A DNA stretch of 64,000 nucleotides from AC-32 sp963728765 (GCA_963728765.1 CAVSKX010000004.1:806001-870000), one strand, 5' to 3'; positions 48,556 to 57,344 are shown, counted from the first letter of the stretch. The notes: generated by a model not told the origin, from the letters alone. Made by a program: numbers and translations.

Positions 48556-48918
48556 GTGACCGCGAAGACGACGGTGCTGGTGGACGCGCGCAACGTGCTC
48601 CGCTCGCAGTGGCCGAATCTTCCCGAGGAGGAGCTCGTCGCGCAAGCGAGCGAGTGGGCGCGGCGGAACGGCCACGAGGTCGTGCTCGTCTTCGACGGCA
48701 AGGCACCCGGCGGGATCGTCGGCACCGAGCGGCGCGATTCGATCACGACACTCGTCGGCACCGGCGGCAAGAGCGCCGACGACTGGCTGATCCGCGAGGC
48801 GCCGGGCTACCCGGGCGCGTGGCTCGTGACCTCGGACCGTGCCCTCCGCGACGCGGCCGGGTCGCGCGCATCGAAGATCGTCGGCGGCGGCTCGTTCCTG
48901 CGGCAGCTGGGCGAATGA
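48556..48918 (+). CDS. YacP-like NYN/PIN-domain protein (putative RNase)
   Basis: 120 residues from GTG 48556. Acidic metal-site residues appear in order: VLVDARNVLRSQWPN, VLVFDGKAP, KSADDWLI and LVTSDRALRD, the pattern of NYN/PIN nucleases. YacP of Bacillus (Rae1) cleaves ribosome-bound mRNA; this protein is shorter than Rae1 (about 170 residues), so equivalence is uncertain. It overlaps the next gene (ATGA). Confidence 0.8.
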   Translation: MTAKTTVLVDARNVLRSQWPNLPEEELVAQASEWARRNGHEVVLVFDGKAPGGIVGTERRDSITTLVGTGGKSADDWLIREAPGYPGAWLVTSDRALRDAAGSRASKIVGGGSFLRQLGE

Positions 48919-49343
48919 CGAACGGAGCGAGAGCAGCGGTGGCAGGCGCGGCGGCCGCGACCGTCTGGGGGCTCCTCGAGCCGCTCGACCAGCGGCTCTT
49001 TCGCTGCGACTACTCCGACATCGCGCTGCTCGGAAAGGCGGTCACGCGCGGGCCCGGCTGGCGGCCGCTCGGCTTCGCGATCCACGCCGCCAACGGCGCG
49101 GCCTTCGGCCTCGCCTACGGCCGGCTCCGGCGCAGCTGCCCGGCCGATCCGCGCCGGCTCGCGGTCGCGATGGCGATCGGCGAGCACCTTGTGCTCTATC
49201 CGCTGAATGCCGTCGTCGACCGGTTCCACCCGGCTCGCGGAGAGCCGGGCCTGCCGCCGTTGCTCTCGAGCCCGCGTGCCTTCGCGCAGGCCACGTGGCG
49301 GCATCTCGTCTTCGGCCTGCTGCTTGGGAGGCTCGCACGATGA
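48915..49343 (+). CDS. Small membrane protein of unknown function
   Basis: 142 residues, ATGA overlap with the NYN gene. About four hydrophobic segments (AVAGAAAATVWGLLEPLD, FAIHAANGAAFGLAYG, LAVAMAIGEHLVLYPLNAVVDRFHP, ATWRHLVFGLLLGRLAR). Histidines and acids lie at helix ends (AIGEHL, VVDRFHPARGE). No family recognised. Third and fourth genes of this tiny operon are coupled by overlaps. Confidence 0.75.
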   Translation: MTNGARAAVAGAAAATVWGLLEPLDQRLFRCDYSDIALLGKAVTRGPGWRPLGFAIHAANGAAFGLAYGRLRRSCPADPRRLAVAMAIGEHLVLYPLNAVVDRFHPARGEPGLPPLLSSPRAFAQATWRHLVFGLLLGRLAR

Positions 49344-49465
49344 ATGCCACGGCCACCGTTGTCGCCGCGTTCGTCCTCGCCACGCCGGCGGCCGCCCAGG
49401 CACCGGCCTGGCAGCCGGAGGAGACGCTGCGCGAGGTCGCTCAGCGCCTCCTCAGAGGCCTTTAA
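49340..49465 (+). CDS. 41-residue secreted peptide
   Basis: ATG 49340 overlaps the stop of the membrane-protein gene (ATGA); stop TAA at 49463-49465. A signal-like start (MNATATVVAAFVLATPAAAQA) with an AxA cleavage site leaves a 20-residue amphipathic peptide beginning PAWQPEETLREVAQRLL. Coupled translation and a full signal argue that it is real. No homologue is known to me. Its TAA is shared with the stop of the convergent M15 gene. Confidence 0.6.
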   Translation: MNATATVVAAFVLATPAAAQAPAWQPEETLREVAQRLLRGL

Positions 49466-50070
49466 CCGCCCGTCGCGGAGAAGTGCTGGTAGTCGGGCGA
49501 GCCGGTCCAGCGGCCGCCCCACTGCCAGCCGACCGACGCGAACGCGCTCACAAGCAGCCCGCCGCGGACGGCCATCCCGCGCCGCACGCGCGAGCGGTCG
49601 AGGTAGGCGCGTCCGGCGCGCGGATGGACGCGGCCGTTCAGGAGGTACGGGTTCTCGACCGGGTTGACGTCGATCGCGAAGCCGTACGCGTGCGCCGACC
49701 ACCGCTTCGGCCCCGACGCGACCGCGTAGCGGCAGTTGAAGGCGGCGGTGTTGTCGGCCGCGAGCGAACGCTCGTCGTTCCCGCCGTAGGCGTCGATCGA
49801 GCGCATGCGGCGGATCGGGAACCGCTTGGCGTAGAGCCGGGAGAACACGCGCGTGAGCGGCCGTACCGCGCGGGCGTTGACGACCAGCGTGCCCGTGTGC
49901 GCTCGGCGATCGAAGCCCCAGTAGCTGACGCGCAGGCGCCGCAGCTGCGCAGGTGCGACCGGGCAGCCCCGGTGCCACGAATGCGGCAGGTCGGCCGCCG
50001 TCACACGCGCGACCGAGTGCGTGAACGGGGGCGGCTGCAGGGCCAGGAAGGCAAGCAGGAGCGCGGCCAT
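49462..50070 (-). CDS. M15-family D-alanyl-D-alanine carboxypeptidase-like protein
   Basis: 202 residues. A hydrophobic N-terminus (MAALLLAFLALQ) suggests export. Zinc motif SAHAYGFAIDVNPVENPY gives the first His and Asp, and the second histidine is in DYQHFSATG near the C-terminus, the VanY/M15_4 layout; the Arg/Ser block RMRSIDAYGGNDERS lies before. It should trim peptidoglycan stem peptides. It diverges from an L,D-transpeptidase gene with 20 bp between start codons, a functional pair of cell-wall enzymes. Confidence 0.85.
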   Translation of the reverse strand: MAALLLAFLALQPPPFTHSVARVTAADLPHSWHRGCPVAPAQLRRLRVSYWGFDRRAHTGTLVVNARAVRPLTRVFSRLYAKRFPIRRMRSIDAYGGNDERSLAADNTAAFNCRYAVASGPKRWSAHAYGFAIDVNPVENPYLLNGRVHPRAGRAYLDRSRVRRGMAVRGGLLVSAFASVGWQWGGRWTGSPDYQHFSATGG

Positions 50071-50076
50071 CGCCCG

Positions 50077-50082
50077 TAGTCT
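50077..50082 (+). promoter_or_regulatory. Putative -10 box (TAGTCT) of the L,D-transpeptidase gene
   Basis: TAGTCT, 8 nt before GTG 50091, in a 20-bp divergent spacer. Read on the other strand the same bases give AGACTA, close to the M15 start. Confidence 0.45.
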
Positions 50083-50090
50083 GCAGGGCG

Positions 50091-50786
50091 GTGCGCCTTC
50101 TCGTCCTTCCTGTGCTGGCGCTCGCGATTGCGGCTGCGGCCTCGGGCGGCACCGACAAGACCGCCGTCTGCGGGCCGATGCTGCCGAACCGCCTCGACAC
50201 GGGCTCCTCGACCCAGCTCATCACCGCCGTCCCGCGCACGCGCCGGTCGACGCAGGCCGTGTTCCGGCTATGGACCAAGCGCGGCGGCTGCTGGCGGCTC
50301 GCGGCGGGGCCCTGGACCGCCTGGCTCGGCGGCAACGGCACCTCGCCTGCGAAACGCGAGGGTGACCGCCGCACGCCTACGGGCGTCTTCGGCTTCCTGC
50401 GCACGATGTACGGCGTCGCGGCGAGCCCGGGCCTCCGCTACCGCTACCACCGCGTCGTCTGCGGCGACTGGTGGGTCGAGGACCCGCGGTCGCCGTACTA
50501 CAACCGCTTCCGGCACGTGCGCTGCGGTTCGAAGCCGAGCTTCCGCACGACCAGCGAGGACATGTCGCGCTCGCCGACCGCGTACCGCCACCTCGCCGTG
50601 ATCGCCTACAACACGAGCCCGGCGATGCCCGGCCGCGGCTCGGGAATCTTCCTGCACGTGAGCAGAGGTCGCCCGACACTCGGGTGTGTGAGCCTGCCGC
50701 TGCCGCAACTCGTTCGCACGCTGCGCTGGCTGTGGCCCGCCGCGCACCCGCTGATTGCGATTGGCACGGCGGCCGACCTGGCCTGA
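50091..50786 (+). CDS. Secreted L,D-transpeptidase-like protein (YkuD domain)
   Basis: 231 residues from GTG 50091. Signal peptide VRLLVLPVLALAIAAAASG. The YkuD catalytic region is SGIFLHVSRGRPTLGCVSLP (His, then Gly-Cys with the nucleophile), preceded by REGDRRTPTGVFGF, the usual GDxxTPxG motif. Several further cysteines could form disulfides. It would cross-link or anchor peptidoglycan through meso-diaminopimelate, or be a related wall hydrolase. Confidence 0.87.
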   Translation: MRLLVLPVLALAIAAAASGGTDKTAVCGPMLPNRLDTGSSTQLITAVPRTRRSTQAVFRLWTKRGGCWRLAAGPWTAWLGGNGTSPAKREGDRRTPTGVFGFLRTMYGVAASPGLRYRYHRVVCGDWWVEDPRSPYYNRFRHVRCGSKPSFRTTSEDMSRSPTAYRHLAVIAYNTSPAMPGRGSGIFLHVSRGRPTLGCVSLPLPQLVRTLRWLWPAAHPLIAIGTAADLA

Positions 50787-50796
50787 CCTGACGCCC

Positions 50797-50838
50797 CTGC
50801 GGGTTTCCCGCAGCCGGATCCGCGCCTCTCCCTGATGC
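50797..50838 (+). promoter_or_regulatory. Palindrome CTGCGGG-TTT-CCCGCAG and GATGCCGT box upstream of 50869
   Basis: The palindrome (7-bp arms, 50797-50813) runs into CCGGATC, then 13 nt later GATGCCGT. The stretch 50799-50820 matches 57353-57374 upstream of the first universal stress protein at 18 of 22 positions. Because it follows the transpeptidase stop by 10 bp it could alternatively be a terminator without T tract. Confidence 0.45.
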
Positions 50839-50868
50839 CGTACGGCGCCCCCGGCCGAGACTTCTGGC

Positions 50869-51174
50869 ATGCGATCGACCTACGCGGTTGTGTGGCGCGA
50901 AGGCGCCGGGCCCTTGGCGCGGGGCCGGCTGGAGCTGCTTCCGTCCAGCCTCGAGCTCGACGGCCTCGCCGAGTCCTCGAACGTCAGGCGCGAGATCGCG
51001 TATGGCGAACTCGCCCAGGTCCGAATCGGGAGGTCGAGCGCCGACCGGCTGAACGGGCACCCGAGCCTCGTCATCGAGCGCGTCGACGGCGAGCCGATCG
51101 TCCTCGCCTCGGTCGCCTTGCAAGGCGTCGTAGCCGAGCTGGCCGAGCACCTAGCGGGTCGCGTCGCCGTCTAG
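50869..51174 (+). CDS. Small conserved-looking protein of unknown function
   Basis: 101 residues from ATG 50869. Predicted mostly beta (TYAVVWREG, RGRLELLPSSLELDGL, REIAYGELAQVRIG, HPSLVIERVDGEPIVLASVA) with a C-terminal helix VVAELAEHLAGRV. The order of strands plus one helix is like a PH-type fold, but I cannot assign it. Its upstream region shares a box with the stress genes at 57-61 kb. It ends convergently with ackA, sharing CTAG. Confidence 0.65.
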   Translation: MRSTYAVVWREGAGPLARGRLELLPSSLELDGLAESSNVRREIAYGELAQVRIGRSSADRLNGHPSLVIERVDGEPIVLASVALQGVVAELAEHLAGRVAV

Positions 51175-52190
51175 AGCAACGCCCGCGCGGCGCGCGCTGC
51201 GATGACGTCCTCGCGCGCGTGCACCACCCAGACCCGCACCGCAGAGGCAACGGTCGAAACGTCGGCGTCCGGCTCCGACTCGGTGTTTGCGCGCTCGTCC
51301 AGCTCGACGCCGAGCAAGCGCAGCCGCCGGCAGATCTCCGCGCGAACCGGTGCGGAGCCTTCGCCGATTCCGGCCGTGAACACCACCGCGTCGAGCCCGC
51401 CGAGCGCCGCCGCCGCAGACGCGACCGCGCCCGCGACGCGACGGCAGAAAACGGCCAATGCGAGCCGCGCGTCGTCGTCGTCCCGCGCCTCCAGCTCCTC
51501 CACCCGGGCTGTCCCGCCGAGCGCGACGAGCCCGGACTCGTGCTCGAGCGCGTGCTCGAGCTCGTCCACCGTGGCCGCACCGTTCCGCTGCAGGTAGAGC
51601 AGGATCTCCGGGTCGATCGTCCCGGGCCGCGTCGCCATCGGCACCCCCTCGAGCGGGCTGAAGCCCATGGTCGTGTCGACCGACCGGCCGTCGAGCACAG
51701 CCGTGACCGAGCAGCCTCCGCCCAGGTGGCAGACGACGAGCCGCGGCACGGTCACACGCTCGGCGGCCCAGGCCACCGACAACCCGTGGAAGCCGTAGCG
51801 CCGGATCGCCCACTCCTCGCGCCAGTGCCGCGGCAGCGCGTACGTGTACGCCTCTTCCGGCAGCGTCGCGTGGAACGCGGTGTCGAAGACGCCGACATGC
51901 GGTACCGACGGGAGCACGCGTCGCGCCTCGTCGAGGGCGCGGAGGGCCGGCGTGTTGTGCAGCGGCGCCAGCTCCGTCAGCGCGTCGAGCTCCCGCCGCA
52001 CCGCGTCGTCGATCACCACCGGTTCCCGGAAGCGTGCGCCGCCGTGGACGATCCGGTGCGCGACCGCCTCGACCGAAGGAGCGTCCACGAGCGACGCGAC
52101 CGGCTCGGCCGAGTCGTCCTCCTCGACCGCGGACAGCTTGAGGCTCGTCGAGCCCGCGTTGACGACGAGGACCTTCAGAACTCGTTTCAA
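51171..52190 (-). CDS. ackA: Acetate kinase
   Basis: 339 residues if started at TTG 52190; other starts upstream are in non-protein sequence. Motifs: VLVVNAGSTSLKLS, HRIVHGGARF, FDTAFHATLPE, RRYGFHGLS, CHLGGGCSVTAVLDGRSVDTTMG and HESGLVALGG. It is shorter than typical AckA (about 400) mainly in the last domain. It converts acetyl phosphate and ADP to acetate and ATP, directly using the product of the phosphoketolase encoded before it. Confidence 0.93.
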   Translation of the reverse strand: MKRVLKVLVVNAGSTSLKLSAVEEDDSAEPVASLVDAPSVEAVAHRIVHGGARFREPVVIDDAVRRELDALTELAPLHNTPALRALDEARRVLPSVPHVGVFDTAFHATLPEEAYTYALPRHWREEWAIRRYGFHGLSVAWAAERVTVPRLVVCHLGGGCSVTAVLDGRSVDTTMGFSPLEGVPMATRPGTIDPEILLYLQRNGAATVDELEHALEHESGLVALGGTARVEELEARDDDDARLALAVFCRRVAGAVASAAAALGGLDAVVFTAGIGEGSAPVRAEICRRLRLLGVELDERANTESEPDADVSTVASAVRVWVVHAREDVIAARAARALL

Positions 52191-52241
52191 GACGAAGCCT
52201 TGAGCCGCCGAGCCGCGCGACGAAGCGTCATTCTGAAACGA
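52181..52241 (-). other. Long inverted repeat in the xfp-ackA spacer
   Basis: CTCGTTTCA at about 52182-52190 pairs with TGAAACGAG at about 52233-52241 (9-bp arms) around a loop holding two GACGAAGC motifs. The left arm covers the putative TTG start of ackA, so the fold could limit its translation. Confidence 0.4.
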
Positions 52242-52245
52242 GCTC

Positions 52246-54585
52246 TCAGCCCGGCCACGTCCAGCCGCTGATCCCGGGATCGTCCTCCCCGTGCTCACGC
52301 GTGTACGCGCGGGCGCGCAGGCGGCGGTCCTCGAGCTCCTGGCGCAACGGCCCCGCGGAGTTGGCGAGGCCGGGAACGCGGTCGATCACGTCGATCGCGA
52401 GGTGGAAACGGTCGAGGTCGTTCAGCATCACCATGTCGAACGGCGTCGTCGTCGTGCCCTCCTCCTTGTAGCCGCGCACGTGCAGGTTGACGTGGTTGCG
52501 GCGGCGGTACGTGAGCCGGTGGATAAGCCATGGGTAGCCGTGGTACGCGAAGACGACGGGCTTGTCGGTGGTGAAGATCGAGTCGAACTCCCAGTCGGGC
52601 AGCCCGTGCGGGTGCTCGCTCTCGGGCTGCAGGCGCATCAGGTCGACGACGTTCACGATGCGCACCTTCAGCTCGGGCAGGTGCTCCCGCAGCAGGGCGG
52701 CCGCGGCAAGCGTCTCGAGCGTCGGGATGTCGCCGCAGCAGGCGAGCACGGCGTCGGGCTCCTCGCCGTCCTCGTTCGAGGCCCACTCCCAGATCCCGAT
52801 CCCGCGCGTGCAGTGGACGATCGCGTCGTCCATCGAGAGGTAGTTCAGTGCCGGCTGCTTGCCCGCGACGACGACGTTGACGTAGTCGCGGCTGCGCAGG
52901 CAGTGGTCGGCCACCGAGAGAAGGGTGTTCGCGTCCGGCGGCAGGTAGACGCGGATGACCCCCGCTTTCTTGTTCACGACGTGGTCGATGAAGCCCGGGT
53001 CCTGGTGCGAGAAGCCGTTGTGGTCCTGACGCCAGACGTGGGAGCTGAGCAGGTAGTTGAGCGAGGCGATCGGCCGTCGCCACGGGATGTCGCGCGTCAC
53101 CTTCAGCCACTTCGCGTGCTGGTTGAACATCGAGTCGACGATGTGGATGAAGGCCTCGTAGCAGTTGAAGAGCCCGTGCCTGCCGGTGAGCAGGTAGCCC
53201 TCGAGCCAGCCCTGGCAGAGGTGTTCGCTCAGCACCTCGAGCACCTGGCCGCGCGGGGCGAGGTCCTCGTCGGTCGGCAGGATCTCCGCCTGCCAGGCGC
53301 GCGGGGTCGCCGAGAAGATGTCGGCGAGGCGGTTCGACGCGGTCTCGTCAGGGCCGAAGACGCGGAAGTTGCCCGGGTTGCGCTCGACCACGTCGCGGAG
53401 GAGGCCGCCCAGTACCCGGGTCGCCTCGCTGAACGTCTTGCCCGGCGCGTGTACGTCGACGGCGTAGTCGCGGAAGTCCGGGAGCAGCAGGTCGCGGAGC
53501 ACCATGCCGCCGTTCGCGCTCGGGTTGGCGCTCATCCGCCGCTCGTCGCGTGGCGCCAGCTCGAGCAGCTCCGCCACCGGCGCGCCGTTGTCGTCGAAGA
53601 GCTCCTCGGGCCGGTAGGAGCGCATCCACTGCTCGAGCAGGCGCCGGTGCTCGTCGTTGTTGCGCGCCTCGGCGATCGGCACCTGGTGCGAGCGCCAGGT
53701 GTTCTCGACCGGAAGGCCGTCGACCTCCTTCGGGCCGGTCCAGCCCTTCGGCGTGCGCAGGACGATCATCGGCCAGCTCGGGCGAGCCCCCTCGCCCCGC
53801 TGCTTGATCTCCGCGACCTCGTCGAGCACCTCGTCGAGCGCGGCCGCGAAGCGCTCGTGCACCGCGAGCGGCTCCTCGCCGTCGAAGCCGCCGGTGACGA
53901 GCACCGGCCGGTAGCCGTAGCCCTCGAGCAGCGCGACGAGCTCGGCCTCCGGGATGCGCGCGAGCACCGTCGGGTTGGCGATCTTGTAGCCGTTCAGGTG
54001 GAGAACCGGCAGCACGACGCCGTCCGTCTCGGGGTTGAGGAACTTGTTCGAGTGCCAGCTCGTCGCGAGCGGGCCGGTCTCGGCCTCGCCGTCCCCGACG
54101 ACGCAGCACGCGAGCAGGCCCGGGTTGTCGAAGACCGCGCCGTACGCGTGCGCGAGCGAGTAGCCGAGCTCGCCTCCCTCGTGGATCGACCCGGGCGTCT
54201 CGGGCGCGGCGTGGCTCGGGATCCCACCGGGGAACGAAAACTGGCGGAAGAGCTCTTTCAGGCCGGGCTCGTCGAGCGAGACGTGCGGGTACAGCTCGCT
54301 GTAAGTGCCTTCGAGGTAGGCGCACGCGACCATCCCGGGGCCGCCGTGCCCCGGGCCGCAGAGGTAGATCGCGTCGAGGTCGCGCGCGCGGATCGCGCGG
54401 TTCAGGTGCGCCCAGACGAGGTTCAGGCCCGGAACGGTGCCGAAGTGGCCGAGCAGGCGCGGCTTCACGTGCTCGGCCTGCAACGGCTCGCGCAGGAGCG
54501 GGTTGTCGAGCAGGTAGATCTGCCCGACGGAGAGGTAGTTCGCCGCGCGCCAGAAGGCGTCGAGGCGCTCGAGCTCGACGCTCAC
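52246..54585 (-). CDS. xfp: Phosphoketolase (xylulose-5-phosphate/fructose-6-phosphate)
   Basis: 779 residues from GTG 54585 (GTGA overlap with the synthetase gene). Thiamine-diphosphate sites: YLCGPGHGGPGMVACAYLEG, SFPGGIPSHAAPETPGSIHEGGELGYSL and VVGDGEAETGPLATSWHSNKF; substrate histidines in GHGGPG and SHVWRQDHNGFSHQDPG. It splits sugar phosphates with phosphate to acetyl phosphate. Standing between an acyl-CoA synthetase and acetate kinase it gives a short route from sugars to acetate and ATP. Confidence 0.97.
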   Translation of the reverse strand: MSVELERLDAFWRAANYLSVGQIYLLDNPLLREPLQAEHVKPRLLGHFGTVPGLNLVWAHLNRAIRARDLDAIYLCGPGHGGPGMVACAYLEGTYSELYPHVSLDEPGLKELFRQFSFPGGIPSHAAPETPGSIHEGGELGYSLAHAYGAVFDNPGLLACCVVGDGEAETGPLATSWHSNKFLNPETDGVVLPVLHLNGYKIANPTVLARIPEAELVALLEGYGYRPVLVTGGFDGEEPLAVHERFAAALDEVLDEVAEIKQRGEGARPSWPMIVLRTPKGWTGPKEVDGLPVENTWRSHQVPIAEARNNDEHRRLLEQWMRSYRPEELFDDNGAPVAELLELAPRDERRMSANPSANGGMVLRDLLLPDFRDYAVDVHAPGKTFSEATRVLGGLLRDVVERNPGNFRVFGPDETASNRLADIFSATPRAWQAEILPTDEDLAPRGQVLEVLSEHLCQGWLEGYLLTGRHGLFNCYEAFIHIVDSMFNQHAKWLKVTRDIPWRRPIASLNYLLSSHVWRQDHNGFSHQDPGFIDHVVNKKAGVIRVYLPPDANTLLSVADHCLRSRDYVNVVVAGKQPALNYLSMDDAIVHCTRGIGIWEWASNEDGEEPDAVLACCGDIPTLETLAAAALLREHLPELKVRIVNVVDLMRLQPESEHPHGLPDWEFDSIFTTDKPVVFAYHGYPWLIHRLTYRRRNHVNLHVRGYKEEGTTTTPFDMVMLNDLDRFHLAIDVIDRVPGLANSAGPLRQELEDRRLRARAYTREHGEDDPGISGWTWPG

Positions 54586-57275
54586 CAGCTCTTGAGCGCC
54601 CTCTCGGCAGGCCTTGCCTCGAGGCGCACGCGTGCATCCACTGCGACGCAGCCGTCGGCGTCGGCGATCACCGGGTTCAGGTCAAGCTCGGCCACCTCTC
54701 CGAAATCCTCCGCGAGCCGGCCCAGTCGATGGACGAGGCCTTCGAGCGCCGCAGCGTCGGCGGGCGGCGCGCCGCGGAAGCCGGCGACGAGGCGGCCGCC
54801 CTTGCCGCCGCTGACGAGCTCCTCCGCGTCGACGTCGGTGAGCGGCGCGATGCGGAAGATCGCGTCGCCGATCAGCTCCGCGAAGACGCCGCCCGGGCCG
54901 AAGGCGACGAGCGGGCCGAAGACCGGGTCCTGGACGACACCCGCGAGCAGCTCGGTGCCGCCCTGCAGGTACTGCTGGACGATCACCGGCGCGCCGATCC
55001 GCTCGGTCGCCTCCTGCACCTGCTGCTCGTCCTGCAGGTCGAGCGCGATCCCTCCGGTCTCCGTCTTGTGCGCGCCCGGTGCGGCGGTCTTGACGACGAC
55101 CGGATAGCCGATCTCCTCCGCGGCGGCGACCGCCTCGTCCACGCTCGTGGCGGTGCGCTCGGCGACGAGCGGAATGCCGTACGCCTCGAGCAGCGCGCGG
55201 GTGTGTGCCGGGCCGAGCCACCCCTCGCCCGCGGCCTCGACGACCGCCTTCGCGGCGTCGTGGTCGATACGTTCGAGCGCCGGCACCGTTCCGGCCGGAC
55301 GGCGCAGCCACTCGGCGCGGTCTGCGGCGATCCCCAGCGCCCGCGCCCCCGATTCCGGGTACGCGAAGCTCGCGATGTCGGACTCCAGCAGCTCGGCCGG
55401 CGTTCCCTCCGCGCTCATCACGGCCGCCAGCACGGGCTTGTCGGACTGCGCGGCCTCGGCGGCGAGGCAGATCGAGTGCGCGATTTCGGGGGCGCCTGCC
55501 ACGACCGGCGGCACGAAGAGCGCGATGAGAGCGTCAAGGCGAGGGTCGGCCAGCAGCAGCGGGATCACCTGCTCGTAGGTCGCACCGGTGGCGGAGCCGA
55601 GCATGTCGACCGGGTTCGCGACGCTCGCGTCGCCGGGAAGGAGCTCGCGCAGCTTGTCCTGCGTGTCCTGGGTCGGCTCGGTCAGCTCGAGCCCGGCCGC
55701 CTCGCAGGCGTCGGCGCAGAGGATCCCGAGCCCTCCTGCGTTTGTCAGCACGCCGACGCGGCGGCCGCGCGGGAGCGGCTGGCTCGAAAGCAGGCCGGCG
55801 ACGTCGACGAGCTCCTCGAGCGTCTGCGCGCGAAGAACGCCGGCCTGGTGGAAGAGCGCGTCGACGGCCGCCTCGGAGCCGGCGAGGGCCGCCGTGTGGG
55901 AGCTCGCCGCCCTCGCCCCGGCCGCGGTCGCGCCGCCCTTCATGGCGAGGATCGGCTTCTTGCGCGCCACCCGGCGAGAGAGGCGCGCGAACTTGCGCGG
56001 GTTGCCGAACGACTCGAGGTAGAGAAGGACGAGATCGGTCTCGGGGTCGTCCTCCCACCACTCGAGCAGGTCGTTCGAGGAGACGTCGGCCTTGTTGCCG
56101 ATCGAGACGAAAGCCGAGAAGCCGAGCCGGGCGGAGCCTTGCTCGAGCAGCGCGAGCCCGAGCGCACCCGACTGCGACGAAAAGCCGATGCGACCGGAGG
56201 GCAGCGCCCGCGGGGCGAAGGTCGCGTTGAGGCGCGGCTTCGAGGAGGCCATCCCGAGGCAGTTCGGCCCGAGCAGCCGCGCGCCGTGCGCGCGGACGAG
56301 CGCGAGCAGCTGCTCCTGCCGCTCGACACCCTCGGCGCCGATCTCGGCGAAGCCGGACGAGATCACGCAGATGGCCGGCACGCCCTTGTCCAGTGCCTCC
56401 GCGGTCGCCTCGAGCACGTGCGGACCGGGCAGGCAGATGACCGCCAGCTCGACCGGGTCCGGGATCTCCGTGATCGACTTGTAGGCGCGGACACCGGCGA
56501 CTGGCTCGCCGCCGCGGTTGACCGGGTAGGCGGCACCGTCGAAGTCGGCCTCGAGAACGTTGCGGAAGAGCTCGCCGCCGATCGAGCCGCGCCTGCGCGA
56601 GGCCCCGATCACGGCGACGCTCGACGGCTCGAAGAACGGCCGCAACGAGGCGGCGACGGCGACGTGGTCGCGCTCCTCGACCCGCTCCTGGAAGGCCTCG
56701 GTCGCGGCAATCGGGAAGCTCACCTCCACCTCCCCGTGCTCGAGCTCGCGGACGACGTCGAAGCCCACCCTGGTGAAGACGCTCAGCATCGCCTGGTTCT
56801 CGGCCATCACCTCCGCGACGAATCGCGTGATGCCGGTTTCGGCCGCGCGGGCGGCCAGCTGCTCCAGCAGCCGCGTCCCGATCCCCCGGCCCTGCTCGCC
56901 GTCGGCGACGACGAAGGCGGCCTCGGCAACGGACGGGTTCCGCAGGCGCACGTAGTTCGCGATCCCCACGACACGGTCGCCGAGCCAGCCGGCCAGCGAG
57001 CCGGTCTCGACCCAGTCCGGGTCGAGGAGCGATTCCGCGAGCGCACGGTCGACCCGCCGGATCCCGTGGAATCGCAGGTAAAGGCTGCGCTCGGAGAGGT
57101 CATCGAGGAACGCAAGCACCGCGTCCGCGTCGGCGGCGACGGGAGGGCGCAGCCGCAGGGTGCCGCCGTCCCTGAGGATGACGTCGACGGCTCCGGCTGC
57201 CTGCTGCTCTGCGCTCGGGGCCAGGGGCTCGCTCATCTGCGGGAGGGTATCCGGCCTGGCCGCGAGGTCCGACAT
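54582..57275 (-). CDS. GNAT-fused ADP-forming acyl-CoA synthetase (acetyltransferase-like)
   Basis: 897 residues from ATG 57275 (GGAAGG just upstream; ATG 57236 is an alternative). Order: GNAT acetyltransferase domain, about residues 30-205 (ERSLYLRFHGIRRVD, VADGEQGRGIGTRLLEQL); CoA-binding domain (SVAVIGASRRRGSIGGELFRN); flavodoxin-like ligase domains with phospho-histidine region FSSQSGALGLALLEQG and SSHTAALAGSEA; ATP-grasp domain (YPVVVKTAAPGAHKTETGG ... ELDLNPV). The ADP-forming synthetase makes acetyl-CoA from acetate, or the reverse. GNAT fusions of this kind (Pat family) acetylate acetyl-CoA synthetase in other bacteria. First gene of the synthetase-xfp-ackA operon. Confidence 0.93.
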   Translation of the reverse strand: MSDLAARPDTLPQMSEPLAPSAEQQAAGAVDVILRDGGTLRLRPPVAADADAVLAFLDDLSERSLYLRFHGIRRVDRALAESLLDPDWVETGSLAGWLGDRVVGIANYVRLRNPSVAEAAFVVADGEQGRGIGTRLLEQLAARAAETGITRFVAEVMAENQAMLSVFTRVGFDVVRELEHGEVEVSFPIAATEAFQERVEERDHVAVAASLRPFFEPSSVAVIGASRRRGSIGGELFRNVLEADFDGAAYPVNRGGEPVAGVRAYKSITEIPDPVELAVICLPGPHVLEATAEALDKGVPAICVISSGFAEIGAEGVERQEQLLALVRAHGARLLGPNCLGMASSKPRLNATFAPRALPSGRIGFSSQSGALGLALLEQGSARLGFSAFVSIGNKADVSSNDLLEWWEDDPETDLVLLYLESFGNPRKFARLSRRVARKKPILAMKGGATAAGARAASSHTAALAGSEAAVDALFHQAGVLRAQTLEELVDVAGLLSSQPLPRGRRVGVLTNAGGLGILCADACEAAGLELTEPTQDTQDKLRELLPGDASVANPVDMLGSATGATYEQVIPLLLADPRLDALIALFVPPVVAGAPEIAHSICLAAEAAQSDKPVLAAVMSAEGTPAELLESDIASFAYPESGARALGIAADRAEWLRRPAGTVPALERIDHDAAKAVVEAAGEGWLGPAHTRALLEAYGIPLVAERTATSVDEAVAAAEEIGYPVVVKTAAPGAHKTETGGIALDLQDEQQVQEATERIGAPVIVQQYLQGGTELLAGVVQDPVFGPLVAFGPGGVFAELIGDAIFRIAPLTDVDAEELVSGGKGGRLVAGFRGAPPADAAALEGLVHRLGRLAEDFGEVAELDLNPVIADADGCVAVDARVRLEARPAERALKSW

Positions 57276-57344
57276 CGCTCCTTCCTACGGGTTCGCCCAC
57301 AGGGTCGGCGGGGACCGCGAAGGGGACATCAGCGCCCGCACCGA

